From contig NZ_AZEH01000019.1 of the NCBI RefSeq assembly GCF_001436275.1, positions 1 to 52,671 on the forward strand: a stretch of 52,671 nt of DNA, read 5' to 3'. The position numbers were made by a program, and so were the translations under genes. Source of the DNA: Liquorilactobacillus oeni DSM 19972 (GTDB taxonomy: Bacteria; Bacillota; Bacilli; Lactobacillales; Lactobacillaceae). Shown piece by piece: positions 37,020 to 45,644 of the stretch (its first letter is position 1; each line of letters opens with the position of its first letter). The notes under the pieces were generated by a model. The model made no database searches. It was not told the origin of the DNA and saw only the letters and a list, made by a program, of their open reading frames with translations.

Positions 37020-37270
37020 TATCAGGTAATTTATTTCAAAGTATTTTTTATTTTCATAAATTGTGAAAAGGTAAACTTCATTTTATGCTATACATTTTAT
37101 AATTTCAGCTTTCCTTTACATATCCTTGAAAACTAGATTCTGCTAGAAGAGAGGCTTTTTAAGCGTAAAAAAAACTATATTCCAAATTTAGATTGAAATT
37201 CAAGAAAACTTTCCTTACAATTATCATTGTGCTATTTAATATTATTTTCACAAATAGATGGAGGTTTACT
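37020..37270. other. Intergenic region between divergent operons
   Basis: AT-rich. It must hold the promoter of the permease-glycerate kinase operon; TATAAT-like hexamers occur near 37096, but without a convincing -35. No cre site was found. A short boxA-like string at 37124 is discussed under rejected items. Confidence 0.4.
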
Positions 37271-38578
37271 ATGGAATCGTCACTTATTATTTCTTGGTGG
37301 GCGGCACTTTGCGGTCTGGCAATTGCTATCATTTTAATTCTGAAAAAGTTAAATCCTGTTTATTCACTGCTACTTGGAGCAATAATCGGGTCCATTCTAG
37401 GCGGTGCCAATTTAACACAGGTCATTGACATTCTGATAAAGGGCTCTCAAAGCGTCATGGGCACCGTTTTACGTGTTTTGGCCGCAGGAATGCTTGCTGG
37501 AGTTATGATGGAATCTGGAGCTGCAGACACTTTGGCAAGAACTATTGTAAATAAGCTAGGAGATCATCTGGCAATATTTGCACTATCACTTGCCACAATG
37601 GTTATTACAGCTGTCGGAGTTTTTATTCCGGTTGCTGTTTTGATTGTAGCTCCGATAGCCCTAGAAGTCGGTCAACGGATGAAAATCTCTAAACTTGCAC
37701 TGCTGGTTGCACTTTCAGGAGGGGGCAAAGCAGGCAATCTTATCTCTCCAAACCCCAATACAATTGCAGCCGCAAAGGGTTTTAACGTTGAATTAAGTCA
37801 AGTAATGATTGCTGACTTTATTCCAGCAATGTTTGCGTTAGCTATGACCGTGATAATTGCAAACTGGATAAAAGCAAAAGGCAACCGTGTTCAAGATAAC
37901 GATTTGCTCAATCTTAATGCCGAAAGCAAGGATAAAAAGCTGCCTTCACTTGGTTCATCCCTAGTAACTCCGGTTATTGCTATCGTACTTTTATTATTAA
38001 ATCCGATTGGTTCAATTTTTCATCTTTCCTTTCTAACTGCTTTTAACCTTGACGCTTTATACGTCCTTCCATTTGCTGCTGTGGTTGGAGCTCTTGCAAT
38101 GAAACAAGGCAACAAGCTGCGTGATTATGCCAAAGCAGGGGTCAGCAGAATGACTGATGTCGTGCTTATCTTAATAGGTGCAGGAGCGATCGGTGCTACC
38201 ATTACTTCTTCAAACCTGCCCGCTGAAATAATTTCACTGATTAAGCTTTCCCATGTTTCTGGTGTTTTACTTGCTCCTCTTTCAGGCTTCCTTATGGCAG
38301 CTGCTTCAGCCTCAACTTCAACCGGCGTAATCCTTGCAACAGGATCTTTTTCAAAAGCAATCTTAGGGTTCGGGGTTTCTCCTCTAGCAGCAGCAGCTAT
38401 GGTCCATACCGGTGGTATCATGCTCGATCAGCTTCCTCATGGCAACTATTTCCACGTAACTGCCAATGCTATGCACATGGATCTCAAAGAACGTTCACGT
38501 GCTATTTTTTATGAATTCCTAGTTGGTTCTACAGCAATGATCGTAGCTACAATCATGTATGGCTTTTTACATCTTTAA
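37271..38578 (+). CDS. GntP family permease, probable glycerate importer
   Basis: 435 residues with about twelve membrane segments, of the gluconate:H+ symporter (GntP/CitMHS-like) family. Typical stretches are NPVYSLLLGAIIGSILGG, LIVAPIALEVGQRMKIS, ALSGGGKAGNLISPNPNTIAAAKGF and AAAMVHTGGIMLDQLPHGNYFH. The gene for glycerate kinase begins 24 nt downstream, so glycerate is the likely substrate, though gluconate or another hydroxy acid is not excluded. The start is the ATG at 37271 with GGAGG 6 nt upstream; the upstream extension is rejected. Confidence 0.88.
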   Translation: MESSLIISWWAALCGLAIAIILILKKLNPVYSLLLGAIIGSILGGANLTQVIDILIKGSQSVMGTVLRVLAAGMLAGVMMESGAADTLARTIVNKLGDHLAIFALSLATMVITAVGVFIPVAVLIVAPIALEVGQRMKISKLALLVALSGGGKAGNLISPNPNTIAAAKGFNVELSQVMIADFIPAMFALAMTVIIANWIKAKGNRVQDNDLLNLNAESKDKKLPSLGSSLVTPVIAIVLLLLNPIGSIFHLSFLTAFNLDALYVLPFAAVVGALAMKQGNKLRDYAKAGVSRMTDVVLILIGAGAIGATITSSNLPAEIISLIKLSHVSGVLLAPLSGFLMAAASASTSTGVILATGSFSKAILGFGVSPLAAAAMVHTGGIMLDQLPHGNYFHVTANAMHMDLKERSRAIFYEFLVGSTAMIVATIMYGFLHL

Positions 38579-38602
38579 AATAATTTTATGGAGGATAGAT
38601 TT

Positions 38603-39748
38603 ATGAAATTTGTAATTGCACCTGACTCTTTTAAAGGCAGTCTCACTGCAAAAGAAGTAGCTGAAGCAATTGAAAACGGTATAAAAAAAATTTTCCCTGA
38701 AGCAACATTTGTTAAGATACCAATGGCAGATGGAGGCGAAGGAACAGTCCGTTCACTGGTTGATGCCAGCAATGGATCATTGATCACAAAAGAGGTTACC
38801 GGACCCCTTGGAAAAAAAGTAACTGCAACCTATGGATTGCTTGGAGATGGGGAAACTGCTGTTATCGAAATGGCAGAAGCTAGCGGTATCGGCTATATTA
38901 ACGAAAAAACACGCGACCCCCTTAAAGCAACTACCTTTGGAACAGGTGAGCTCATTATTGATGCACTGGACCACAACGTAAAAAAGATAATATTAGGAAT
39001 TGGAGGCAGTGCCACAAATGACGGTGGAGCCGGAATGGCTCAAGCGCTGGGCGTTAAGTTACTTGACTCTCTTGGAAACAACCTGCAGTTTGGTGGCGGA
39101 GCACTCAATAGCCTTTATAAAATCGACCTTAGAAAAACAGACCGCCGTATTCAAGAAACCGAAATTCTCATAGCTTCGGATGTAGTTAACCCGCTTGTTG
39201 GTCCCAAAGGTGCCTCAGCTGTTTTTGGCCCGCAAAAAGGTGCTACTGAAAAAATGATAACTCAATTGGACAAAAATCTGACGCACTACGCGGCCTTGAT
39301 TAAAGAAACAACCGGTAAAGATCTGGTCAATTTTCCTGGTGCAGGTGCTGCTGGCGGACTTGGAGCAGGCTTACTAGCTTTCACCAACTCAAAGCTGGAA
39401 AAGGGAATTGATATTATTATAGACTACACAAAACTGAAAGAAAAAGCGGCAGACGCTGATTTCATTTTTACAGGCGAAGGTGGAGTTGATTTTCAGACTC
39501 AATACGGTAAAACTCCTTATGGGGTCGCATTAGCTGCTAAACAAGCTGCTCCGTCTGCGCCCGTTATCGTCTTAGCAGGAAATATCGGAGACAAAATAGA
39601 TATCCTTTATGAAAAAAATGTGATTGATGCAATTTTTTCAACAGTTTGTGGAGCTAAGAATCTTTCTGCTGCATTTGCAGACAGTCAAAAAGATATTGCC
39701 CAAACTGCCGAAAATATTGCACGCTTACTGAAATCAGTTCAAAAATAA
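38603..39748 (+). CDS. glxK: Glycerate kinase (type I)
   Basis: Phosphorylates glycerate to a phosphoglycerate that enters glycolysis. 381 residues. Family features: the N-terminal MKFVIAPDSFKGSLTAKEVAEAI, the ADGGEGT motif, GIGGSATNDGGAGMAQALG and the C-terminal FTGEGGVDFQTQYGKTPYGVA. Start ATG at 38603 with GGAGG 8 nt upstream; an ATG at 38588 lies before that ribosome binding site. It forms a two-gene operon with the permease and ends in a hairpin terminator. Confidence 0.93.
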   Translation: MKFVIAPDSFKGSLTAKEVAEAIENGIKKIFPEATFVKIPMADGGEGTVRSLVDASNGSLITKEVTGPLGKKVTATYGLLGDGETAVIEMAEASGIGYINEKTRDPLKATTFGTGELIIDALDHNVKKIILGIGGSATNDGGAGMAQALGVKLLDSLGNNLQFGGGALNSLYKIDLRKTDRRIQETEILIASDVVNPLVGPKGASAVFGPQKGATEKMITQLDKNLTHYAALIKETTGKDLVNFPGAGAAGGLGAGLLAFTNSKLEKGIDIIIDYTKLKEKAADADFIFTGEGGVDFQTQYGKTPYGVALAAKQAAPSAPVIVLAGNIGDKIDILYEKNVIDAIFSTVCGAKNLSAAFADSQKDIAQTAENIARLLKSVQK

Positions 39749-39767
39749 CAGTTTTTATTTTCAAAAA

Positions 39768-39824
39768 GGCTGATCATAGTTTCTAAGTATAAATATTACT
39801 GAGAAAACTGTGGTCAGTTTTATT
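39768..39824 (+). terminator. Terminator of the glycerate operon
   Basis: GGCTGATCATAGTTTCT pairs with AGAAAACTGTGGTCAG (a few wobble or mismatch positions) around an AT-rich loop, followed by TTTTATT, 20 nt after the stop codon. Confidence 0.75.
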
Positions 39825-39825
39825 A

Positions 39826-39840
39826 TTCTAATAATTAGAA
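39826..39840. promoter_or_regulatory. PerR/Fur-like 7-1-7 operator before yitT
   Basis: TTCTAAT-A-ATTAGAA is a perfect 7-1-7 palindrome. It agrees with the PerR box TTATAATNATTATAA at 13 of 15 positions, with the two differences symmetrical. It lies 60 nt before the yitT start codon. The binding protein is inferred. Confidence 0.5.
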
Positions 39841-39900
39841 CAAATAATATTAGTTTGTTAAACTTAAACTAGAGAATTTTTAGTTTGGAAGGAGCACTAC

Positions 39901-40740
39901 ATGAATAAAAGACTGACTAAGCACCCTTTATTTCAATTAATTACCCTGATCATTGCTTTAGAAATCATTACTGTTTCAATTAACTTTTTTTACTCTCCAA
40001 TTAATATTGCTGCCGGAGGTTCTACCGGGATTGCTATTTTATTACATGCAGCTTTCAAAATCTCACCTGCTCTTTCAGTACTCGTCATTAACGCTCTAAT
40101 GGTTGTCTTTGCAGCTGTTTTTTTAGATAGGAAAATAGTTCAAAAAATTACCTTAGGAAGCTTTTTGCTGCCTTTATTGATGTATATCACTCCAAGTTTC
40201 AAAATCGTTAATGATCCACTGCTGGCAGTTATCATCGGAGGTGCAGTTTTTGCCTTGGGAATTGCAATATTATATAGAATAAATGCTTCAAGCGGTGGAA
40301 CAACTGTTCCTCCGATGATTCTTAAAAAATATTTTCATATTAATACAGCAGTTTCTCTACTAGCAGTTGACTTTATAGTAACTTTCTTTAACATCTTTGT
40401 TTCAGGCTTAAATGCTTTTTTCATGGCTGTTTTTTCGTTAGTTATTACTTCTTTTGTCATGCGTTATATCGAAGCTGGTCTCGATCACAAATACCAAATA
40501 CAAGTTATGAGTAAAGACAAAACTGCGCAAATTCAAGAAATGATACTCAACGAAAACCATAGTTTGACAGTCTACGATGTCCATGGCGGTTACAGTTCAA
40601 ATCAAAAAGAATTATTGTTAGTGGTTGTTGATAATCAAAATTATGGCCCACTTTTAAGTGCCATTCACGATATTGATCCAGATGTCTTTATAATTACTAC
40701 TCATGTAGTCAAAGTACACGGTGGCCGTTTTGGTATATAG
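39901..40740 (+). CDS. yitT: YitT family membrane protein (DUF161/DUF2179)
   Basis: 279 residues: about five or six membrane segments in the first 195 residues (with the family motif NFFYSPINIAAGGSTGIAILLH and NASSGGTTVPPMI), then a cytoplasmic DUF2179 domain (LNENHSLTVYDVHGGYSSNQKELLLVVVDNQNYGPL...IDPDVFIITTHVVKVHGGRF). Function unknown; the family may transport small molecules. GGAAGGAG stands 6 nt before the ATG. A Fur/PerR-like palindrome upstream may link it to metal or peroxide response. It converges with the chemotaxis receptor gene, with only 38 nt between. Confidence 0.9.
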   Translation: MNKRLTKHPLFQLITLIIALEIITVSINFFYSPINIAAGGSTGIAILLHAAFKISPALSVLVINALMVVFAAVFLDRKIVQKITLGSFLLPLLMYITPSFKIVNDPLLAVIIGGAVFALGIAILYRINASSGGTTVPPMILKKYFHINTAVSLLAVDFIVTFFNIFVSGLNAFFMAVFSLVITSFVMRYIEAGLDHKYQIQVMSKDKTAQIQEMILNENHSLTVYDVHGGYSSNQKELLLVVVDNQNYGPLLSAIHDIDPDVFIITTHVVKVHGGRFGI

Positions 40741-40778
40741 TTTTTTAAGGTATTGTAGTTTTAACTTAACTGTAATTT

Positions 40779-42905
40779 TTAAATTACAAACCCATTTACT
40801 AAACTTTCTTTCAGTTTTTCTGCAATCTTGCGTAACTCACCTACGTGATCAGTAAATTCTTGCATAGTTGCCAATACTTCTTCTGCATTTGCTGAGACTT
40901 CTTGTGTTCCTGCAGCATTTTCTTCTGTTGAAGCCGAAATACTTGCCAGATTATCCGAGACCTTTTCTTGAATAACCTCAACTTTTTGCGTTAAATCTGC
41001 TGTAATCTTTATTCCGTCTAGAAGCTGATTGATCATTTTCACCAAATTGTCTGAAGAGGTAATTGCTTGATTGATCAATTGTGTTTGTTCTTGCCCGCCT
41101 TCAAGTGAAGCTGCCGTCCCAGCAACTACTTGCTTCGAATGCTGCTGAATTTTTTGAATGTTTGCTTCAATCTCTTTAGTGGATGTCTTGCTTTTTTTTG
41201 CCAACTTTCTAATTTCTGCTGCAACCACAGCAAAACCACGCCCTGCGTCACCTGCACTGGCAGCTTCGATTGAGGCATTAAGTGCTAAAAGATTAGTTTT
41301 CGCTGAAATACTATTAATCACTCCGACAACTTCATTAATGTCTTGTATATTTTCATCCATTTTGTTAATATCACGAACTTGGTTCTCAAGCACTTTTAAC
41401 TGTCGTCCCCAGCCGCTTTCGACTTTTTTCATCACATATACGTTTTCTCGATTAACAACAGTAGTTTCTGCGGATTTTTCCTTCATCATCTGCATATTGT
41501 TGCCTAGTTCAGTAACAACGTGTGAAAGATTATGGATCTGTTCTACACTATGCTGCGTTTTTTTAGCTTGTTCTCCAGTTGTTTCAGCTATTCCGGCAAT
41601 TGTTTTAGCTACTTCTTCCGTTGCAGTATCCGTTTGCTGTGATAATTCTAATAGTGCTCCTGACATTTCTGAAACATTTGTTCCCTCTTTTTGAATACTT
41701 AAAATAAGTTTTCCAATTGTACCGATCATTTTATTATAATAAAATATCAGTTGCTGAATTTCATTACCACTTTTTTTACCTTTAATTAATCTTGCAGCAA
41801 ATTTACCGTAACCTTTTTGTGGTATCTTAGTTCCATCTACTTTAACTAAGTGGCCATTTCCAGCTTCTGCAAAAAAATGAACAAAGATATTAGCAATTAC
41901 TTTTAGCGCCTTATTAAAAGTTAAAGCAATCAAGACTCCAATTAATAACACAAAAATTGCTGCTATCAAAGAAGCCTTTACTAATGACATGAGTTCAGGA
42001 ACAAGTTCTTCTTTTTGTACCTGTGCGATCGACCACATCTCAGAATTTTTACCTTTAACATAATAAACAGACTGAACCTTTGAGATTCCATTAGGTTGTA
42101 TACTGCCATCGGTAGTTTTTTGACTTTCAATACTTTTAAAAACATTTTGATTTTCGATATTTTTTCCAATCATTCTGTGATCAGTAGCAGCAATAACTAA
42201 CCCCTTTTTAGAAACCAGCAAAGCGCTTCCTGTACGACCAATTTGCATCTGATCTAAGTTAATTTGAATATCATTATACGAAATATTAAAGGATAAAACC
42301 CCCAGCTTGCCTGAAGTATCGCGTACAGCTTCAGAAATACTTGTAACGTAGCTATTGCTTGTGGGATCTTTATAAGGATTACTCCAATAAATAACTCCTT
42401 CGTTTTTGATAGCTCCAGTATACCAAGCCTGCTTTTTAGGCGAAAAATGAAGATCCAGCTTATCATTATTAGTAACGTATTTATCATCGGAGGTTGCAAA
42501 AATCGCATTTTTAATAACTCCGTTTTCATTTTCTGCTGCTCTTATCAATGCATAAATATCATCGAGTTTAAAATTATCGCGAAATTCCGGTTGCTGCAGC
42601 ATTCCCACAAGTGCTTTTTGTGCTGTATCATGAATCTGCTGCTGTTCATTATTAACAATTTCAACGGCCGATTTTTTGCTGTTGTTATTTCTGGTTATCA
42701 AAATATTCTTAGTATTTATGTATGAACTGAATAACATCCCTAAAATTGAAATAAATGCTACTATAATAATCAAGGCGGCCATATATGTTCCAATACTTTT
42801 AAAATTTAGTGCTGTTTTCTTATTTGAAAAATAATTAATGCTGAGGCCTGACCTCTTAATTTTCTTCCAAATATTGTTTTTGAAACCGTTAATTTTTGCT
42901 CGCAT
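40779..42905 (-). CDS. Methyl-accepting chemotaxis protein with Cache sensor
   Basis: 708 residues: a cytoplasmic N-terminal stretch, a first membrane segment (about 36-62), an extracellular dCache-type sensor (about 63-310, with [21 protein letters not shown]), a second membrane segment (about 313-333), a HAMP-like region with an insertion, and a signalling coiled coil with the CheA/CheW-binding tip [40 protein letters not shown]. The tip has KTN for the usual QTN and AAS for AAR. No C-terminal NWETF tether. No other chemotaxis or flagellar gene is in the window. Start: ATG at 42905 (GTG at 42908 equally possible) after AAGGAG. Confidence 0.93.
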   Translation of the reverse strand: MRAKINGFKNNIWKKIKRSGLSINYFSNKKTALNFKSIGTYMAALIIIVAFISILGMLFSSYINTKNILITRNNNSKKSAVEIVNNEQQQIHDTAQKALVGMLQQPEFRDNFKLDDIYALIRAAENENGVIKNAIFATSDDKYVTNNDKLDLHFSPKKQAWYTGAIKNEGVIYWSNPYKDPTSNSYVTSISEAVRDTSGKLGVLSFNISYNDIQINLDQMQIGRTGSALLVSKKGLVIAATDHRMIGKNIENQNVFKSIESQKTTDGSIQPNGISKVQSVYYVKGKNSEMWSIAQVQKEELVPELMSLVKASLIAAIFVLLIGVLIALTFNKALKVIANIFVHFFAEAGNGHLVKVDGTKIPQKGYGKFAARLIKGKKSGNEIQQLIFYYNKMIGTIGKLILSIQKEGTNVSEMSGALLELSQQTDTATEEVAKTIAGIAETTGEQAKKTQHSVEQIHNLSHVVTELGNNMQMMKEKSAETTVVNRENVYVMKKVESGWGRQLKVLENQVRDINKMDENIQDINEVVGVINSISAKTNLLALNASIEAASAGDAGRGFAVVAAEIRKLAKKSKTSTKEIEANIQKIQQHSKQVVAGTAASLEGGQEQTQLINQAITSSDNLVKMINQLLDGIKITADLTQKVEVIQEKVSDNLASISASTEENAAGTQEVSANAEEVLATMQEFTDHVGELRKIAEKLKESLVNGFVI

Positions 42906-43036
42906 CACATTAATTCTCCTTAGACCAGCATAATTTTATACTATTAGTAACTATCGGCCTTTTTTCAAAAGTTTTTTATCATAATTCCCCTTAGAAATGT
43001 AATCTTTTTGTAAATGTTTTTAATAATTTTTTTTAA

Positions 43037-43125
43037 CAAAAAAAAGGCTGAGCCAAAAGTTAATTTTTGACCCAGTCCTTCTGTTTTAAGCTGCAATATG
43101 CGCATTAATGTGTTTCGAACAGCCA
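43037..43125 (+). repeat. Interspersed intergenic repeat, copy R4 (5' half only)
   Basis: GGCTGAGCCAAAAGTTAATT pairs with the following TTTTTGACCCAGTC; then TCTGTTTTAAGCTGCAATATGCG and TTAATGTGTTTCGAACAGCC match R2 landmarks, after which similarity stops. It lies in the opposite direction to the flanking genes. In the minus direction the hairpin ends in a run of nine T, so it still works as the terminator of the sorbitol operon (hairpin about 43047-43078). Confidence 0.75.
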
Positions 43126-43142
43126 AAATATTTTTTGCTTCT

Positions 43143-43511
43143 TTAACCTTCAATAGTAATTTCAGTATTAATTTTAAACTTAGGATACTTTTTTTCCTCT
43201 ACGTACATTGTTCCTGGCAGTTTTGCTTCTGTAGCACCTGTAAAACTAATCGCAATATGCCCTAGATTTGAAAGATTCGTTTGAACTTCATTTCCGACCG
43301 CCGTAATTCGATATTTATTTCCATCAATTTTTAAAACCATGTTATTTTTAATTTCCTTTAAAACCGGTTTGACATTTATAATGTAACAGGATGAACGCAA
43401 CGCATCCGGAGCTTCACTTCCAAACAAAATAGCCATCCCGATTTCTCCGAAATCTTGTGCTTCTTTCCCGATTTCAACGACATTTGTTTCAAATATCCTA
43501 TCATACTTCAT
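43143..43511 (-). CDS. gutA: PTS glucitol/sorbitol-specific EIIA
   Basis: 122 residues of the glucitol EIIA family. It passes phosphate from HPr to the EIIB domain of GutB. The family stretch FGEIGMAILFGSEAPDALRSSCYI and the GHIAISFTGATEAKLPGTMYV block with the likely phosphorylated His are visible. The ATG at 43511 has GAGGTG 7 nt upstream; the ATG two codons earlier lies too close to that site. Last gene of the gut operon; its terminator is the hairpin of R4. Confidence 0.92.
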   Translation of the reverse strand: MKYDRIFETNVVEIGKEAQDFGEIGMAILFGSEAPDALRSSCYIINVKPVLKEIKNNMVLKIDGNKYRITAVGNEVQTNLSNLGHIAISFTGATEAKLPGTMYVEEKKYPKFKINTEITIEG

Positions 43512-43537
43512 TTCCATTCACCTCAATTGAAAAAGTA

Positions 43538-44560
43538 TTACTTGCCCGCATATAATCCAAAACTAGCAATCCAAGCAACAAATACGCGCGGTACACCATT
43601 TATGAAGCGACTATATAGTACAGATGGAACTCCGACCTCGACGGTCTTAGAATCAGCTTCTGCTAAGCCCAAACCAACAGGAATAAAATCACAACCGTTT
43701 TGCGTATTTATTGCAAATAACGCTGGCAACGCATATTGCGGCGGAATATTTCCCTTGCCAATTTCAACACCGATTAAGGTTCCAATAACTTGCCCGATAA
43801 CTGCCCCTGGGCCTAATAGCGGGGAAAGAAATGGCAATGAACAGATGAAACCTAAAATCATTAATCCCCAAACATTTCCTGCCAATGGCTCCATAACCTT
43901 TGCAAAAACTTTACCAATTCCTGAACCATTAATAATACCAATAAGTAAAGCAACAAAAGCCATAAATGGAATAATTGTGTTAATTACTGTTTGAACAGCA
44001 TCTTTGGCAGCTTGATTAAATGTTGAAACAACACGTCCAGCACCGATTCCAATTTTTGTTAAAAACCCTGGGTCCTTATCCTGCTGCGTCAAAGTCTTAG
44101 TATTATCAAACTTTGTACTTTCACCTTTATTTTGATCAGTAACACTTTCAGTTTTGCTGCTAGGTTCAATACTAGTTTCATGTTCATCTGCTAACATTAT
44201 CTGATCTGTATCAACATTAGAAACATAATTACTTTCTTTCATAAATTGCGCAAGCGGACCGCTTTTACCGGTTGGTAAAACGTTAATCGTTGGAATACCC
44301 TTTTTAGGATAAATGCCGCAACGCAGCGTCCCACCACAGTCAACAATTGCCAACGCAGTTTCCTCATCTGGAATAGAAGTTTTAAAACCGTCGACTGCTT
44401 GCATTCCGGTTAGCTTTACAATTTTGTCAACAATTGCCGGCTTGTTACCTCCAGTGACATAAATAAATTTATGCTTTTGTGCTGTTGGTGTAATTACTAA
44501 CGGTCCGCCCCAGCCACCAGAGCCTTTAACAATTCGAATACTTTTAAATTCCTTTGTCAT
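43538..44560 (-). CDS. gutB: PTS glucitol/sorbitol-specific EIIBC (GutB/SrlE)
   Basis: 340 residues: an N-terminal EIIB domain with [14 protein letters not shown] and the phosphocysteine in [17 protein letters not shown], a polar linker rich in Ser/Thr/Lys, and a C-terminal membrane part (EIIC2) with [22 protein letters not shown] and [30 protein letters not shown]. Together with GutC and GutA it imports and phosphorylates sorbitol. The start is the ATG at 44560 (MTKEFK) with GGGGG 8 nt upstream; an in-frame ATG at 44581 is upstream of that ribosome binding site. Confidence 0.94.
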   Translation of the reverse strand: MTKEFKSIRIVKGSGGWGGPLVITPTAQKHKFIYVTGGNKPAIVDKIVKLTGMQAVDGFKTSIPDEETALAIVDCGGTLRCGIYPKKGIPTINVLPTGKSGPLAQFMKESNYVSNVDTDQIMLADEHETSIEPSSKTESVTDQNKGESTKFDNTKTLTQQDKDPGFLTKIGIGAGRVVSTFNQAAKDAVQTVINTIIPFMAFVALLIGIINGSGIGKVFAKVMEPLAGNVWGLMILGFICSLPFLSPLLGPGAVIGQVIGTLIGVEIGKGNIPPQYALPALFAINTQNGCDFIPVGLGLAEADSKTVEVGVPSVLYSRFINGVPRVFVAWIASFGLYAGK

Positions 44561-44586
44561 TGTAATTTCCCCCACTTTCATTCAAA

Positions 44587-45138
44587 TTAGTTTTTCAATT
44601 CAACTTGCTTAGACAGCTTGATTCCTTGTTGTCTGCAAACATACGCAGTAGTAAAGTCTGTAACCCAACCGCCAATGAAGTTCATCACCAAGCCGACTAA
44701 TAAATACCGAACAGCCAAATCCATTGTATTTAAACCTAATTTCTGAACGCCTTGTGCAATTCCCAGCCAAATAAAGTATTCAGATGGGTTAATATGAGGA
44801 AAGACACCATTACTTGTATGGCAAAACTGGGCAATAGAAGCATACCAGCTAGGCTTGTAATATTCAGGTAAAAACCTTCCCATTGAATGTGCCATCGGAT
44901 TCCCTAACATAAATGCTGAAACAAATGGCAAAATCAAATAACGGGTCACTGGATTCTTGGATGAGGCTTTTGCCAGCTTAGCCATCTTTTTATCACCTAC
45001 GAAGGCAATAATTGCATTCATCAATACTAATAACAACAGGACTACCGGAATGATCGATGTCATCCATCCCATAAAAGTTTTTCCACCAGTTTGAAAAAGA
45101 CCCATGAACCCAGAAGCAAAATCAGTTATATAATGCAT
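44587..45138 (-). CDS. gutC: PTS glucitol/sorbitol-specific EIIC (GutC/SrlA)
   Basis: 183 residues, membrane-embedded, with the family motifs GFMGLFQTGGKTFMGWMTSIIPVVLLLLVLMNAII, PFVSAFMLGNPMAHSMGRFLPEYYKPSWYAS and the final GGWVTDFTT. It forms the sorbitol channel with the membrane part of GutB. The ATG at 45138 has AAGGAG 9 nt upstream; an in-frame TTG at 45147 is less likely. It sits between gutM and gutB as in L. casei. Confidence 0.94.
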   Translation of the reverse strand: MHYITDFASGFMGLFQTGGKTFMGWMTSIIPVVLLLLVLMNAIIAFVGDKKMAKLAKASSKNPVTRYLILPFVSAFMLGNPMAHSMGRFLPEYYKPSWYASIAQFCHTSNGVFPHINPSEYFIWLGIAQGVQKLGLNTMDLAVRYLLVGLVMNFIGGWVTDFTTAYVCRQQGIKLSKQVELKN

Positions 45139-45158
45139 ATTGTTCAACTCCTTTAAAT

Positions 45159-45644
45159 TTAAGACCCGCTTAATTTCAACAATAGTTTATTTTTTATTTC
45201 ATTTAATCGAGTAAAGAGCGGCATTGAGAATATATTTACCGTAGTGTCAAATGCCTTTTCATCCATCTTGCCAGTTTTAAAATTGACATAATTTTTATAA
45301 GCATCTAAAAGACAGCTGCGTGTAAGGTTATCAAAGCTTTTCAAATAATTATAATCTGCAGCTATAATTTGAAGCTGCTGACCAGTAAGTTTCTCTAATT
45401 CTTTAAATTTGGCAAAAATAGTAACCCCTTTCATTATCCGTGCTTCTTTAATTTTGCCAGTATTATCAAGCGACATTAGAATCAAACTTCCAGACCTTAT
45501 TTTTTGGGGATTTCTTCCTACCAATACTTTCCCTTGTATTCTTAGTTCATGGTAATTTCTAGTAAAATTTTTAATTTGGAAAATACCTAAAATTCCCTGC
45601 ATAATAAATGCTGTTGCAATGAATAAACCCATAACGATTAGCAT
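45159..45644 (-). CDS. gutM: Glucitol operon activator GutM
   Basis: 161 residues with one N-terminal membrane segment (VMGLFIATAFIMQGILGIFQI) and a cytoplasmic domain with RIQGKVLVGRNPQKIRSGSLILMSLDNTGKIKEARIMKGVTIFAKFKELEKL, the GutM family signature. GutM works with GutR to activate the operon in L. casei and E. coli; the membrane anchor suggests it senses or tethers the regulator at the PTS. The ATG follows GGAGGGG at 6 nt and abuts the gutR stop codon. Confidence 0.92.
   Translation of the reverse strand: MLIVMGLFIATAFIMQGILGIFQIKNFTRNYHELRIQGKVLVGRNPQKIRSGSLILMSLDNTGKIKEARIMKGVTIFAKFKELEKLTGQQLQIIAADYNYLKSFDNLTRSCLLDAYKNYVNFKTGKMDEKAFDTTVNIFSMPLFTRLNEIKNKLLLKLSGS

Noticed and set aside
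37124-37141. CCTTGAAAACTAGATTCT resembles an rRNA boxA/spacer segment
   Set aside because: It is an isolated short match in AT-rich DNA with no rRNA promoter or rRNA gene nearby.
41158-41694. A 178-codon open frame opposite the MCP signalling domain
   Set aside because: It is created by the heptad coding pattern of the coiled coil on the other strand; no start signal.
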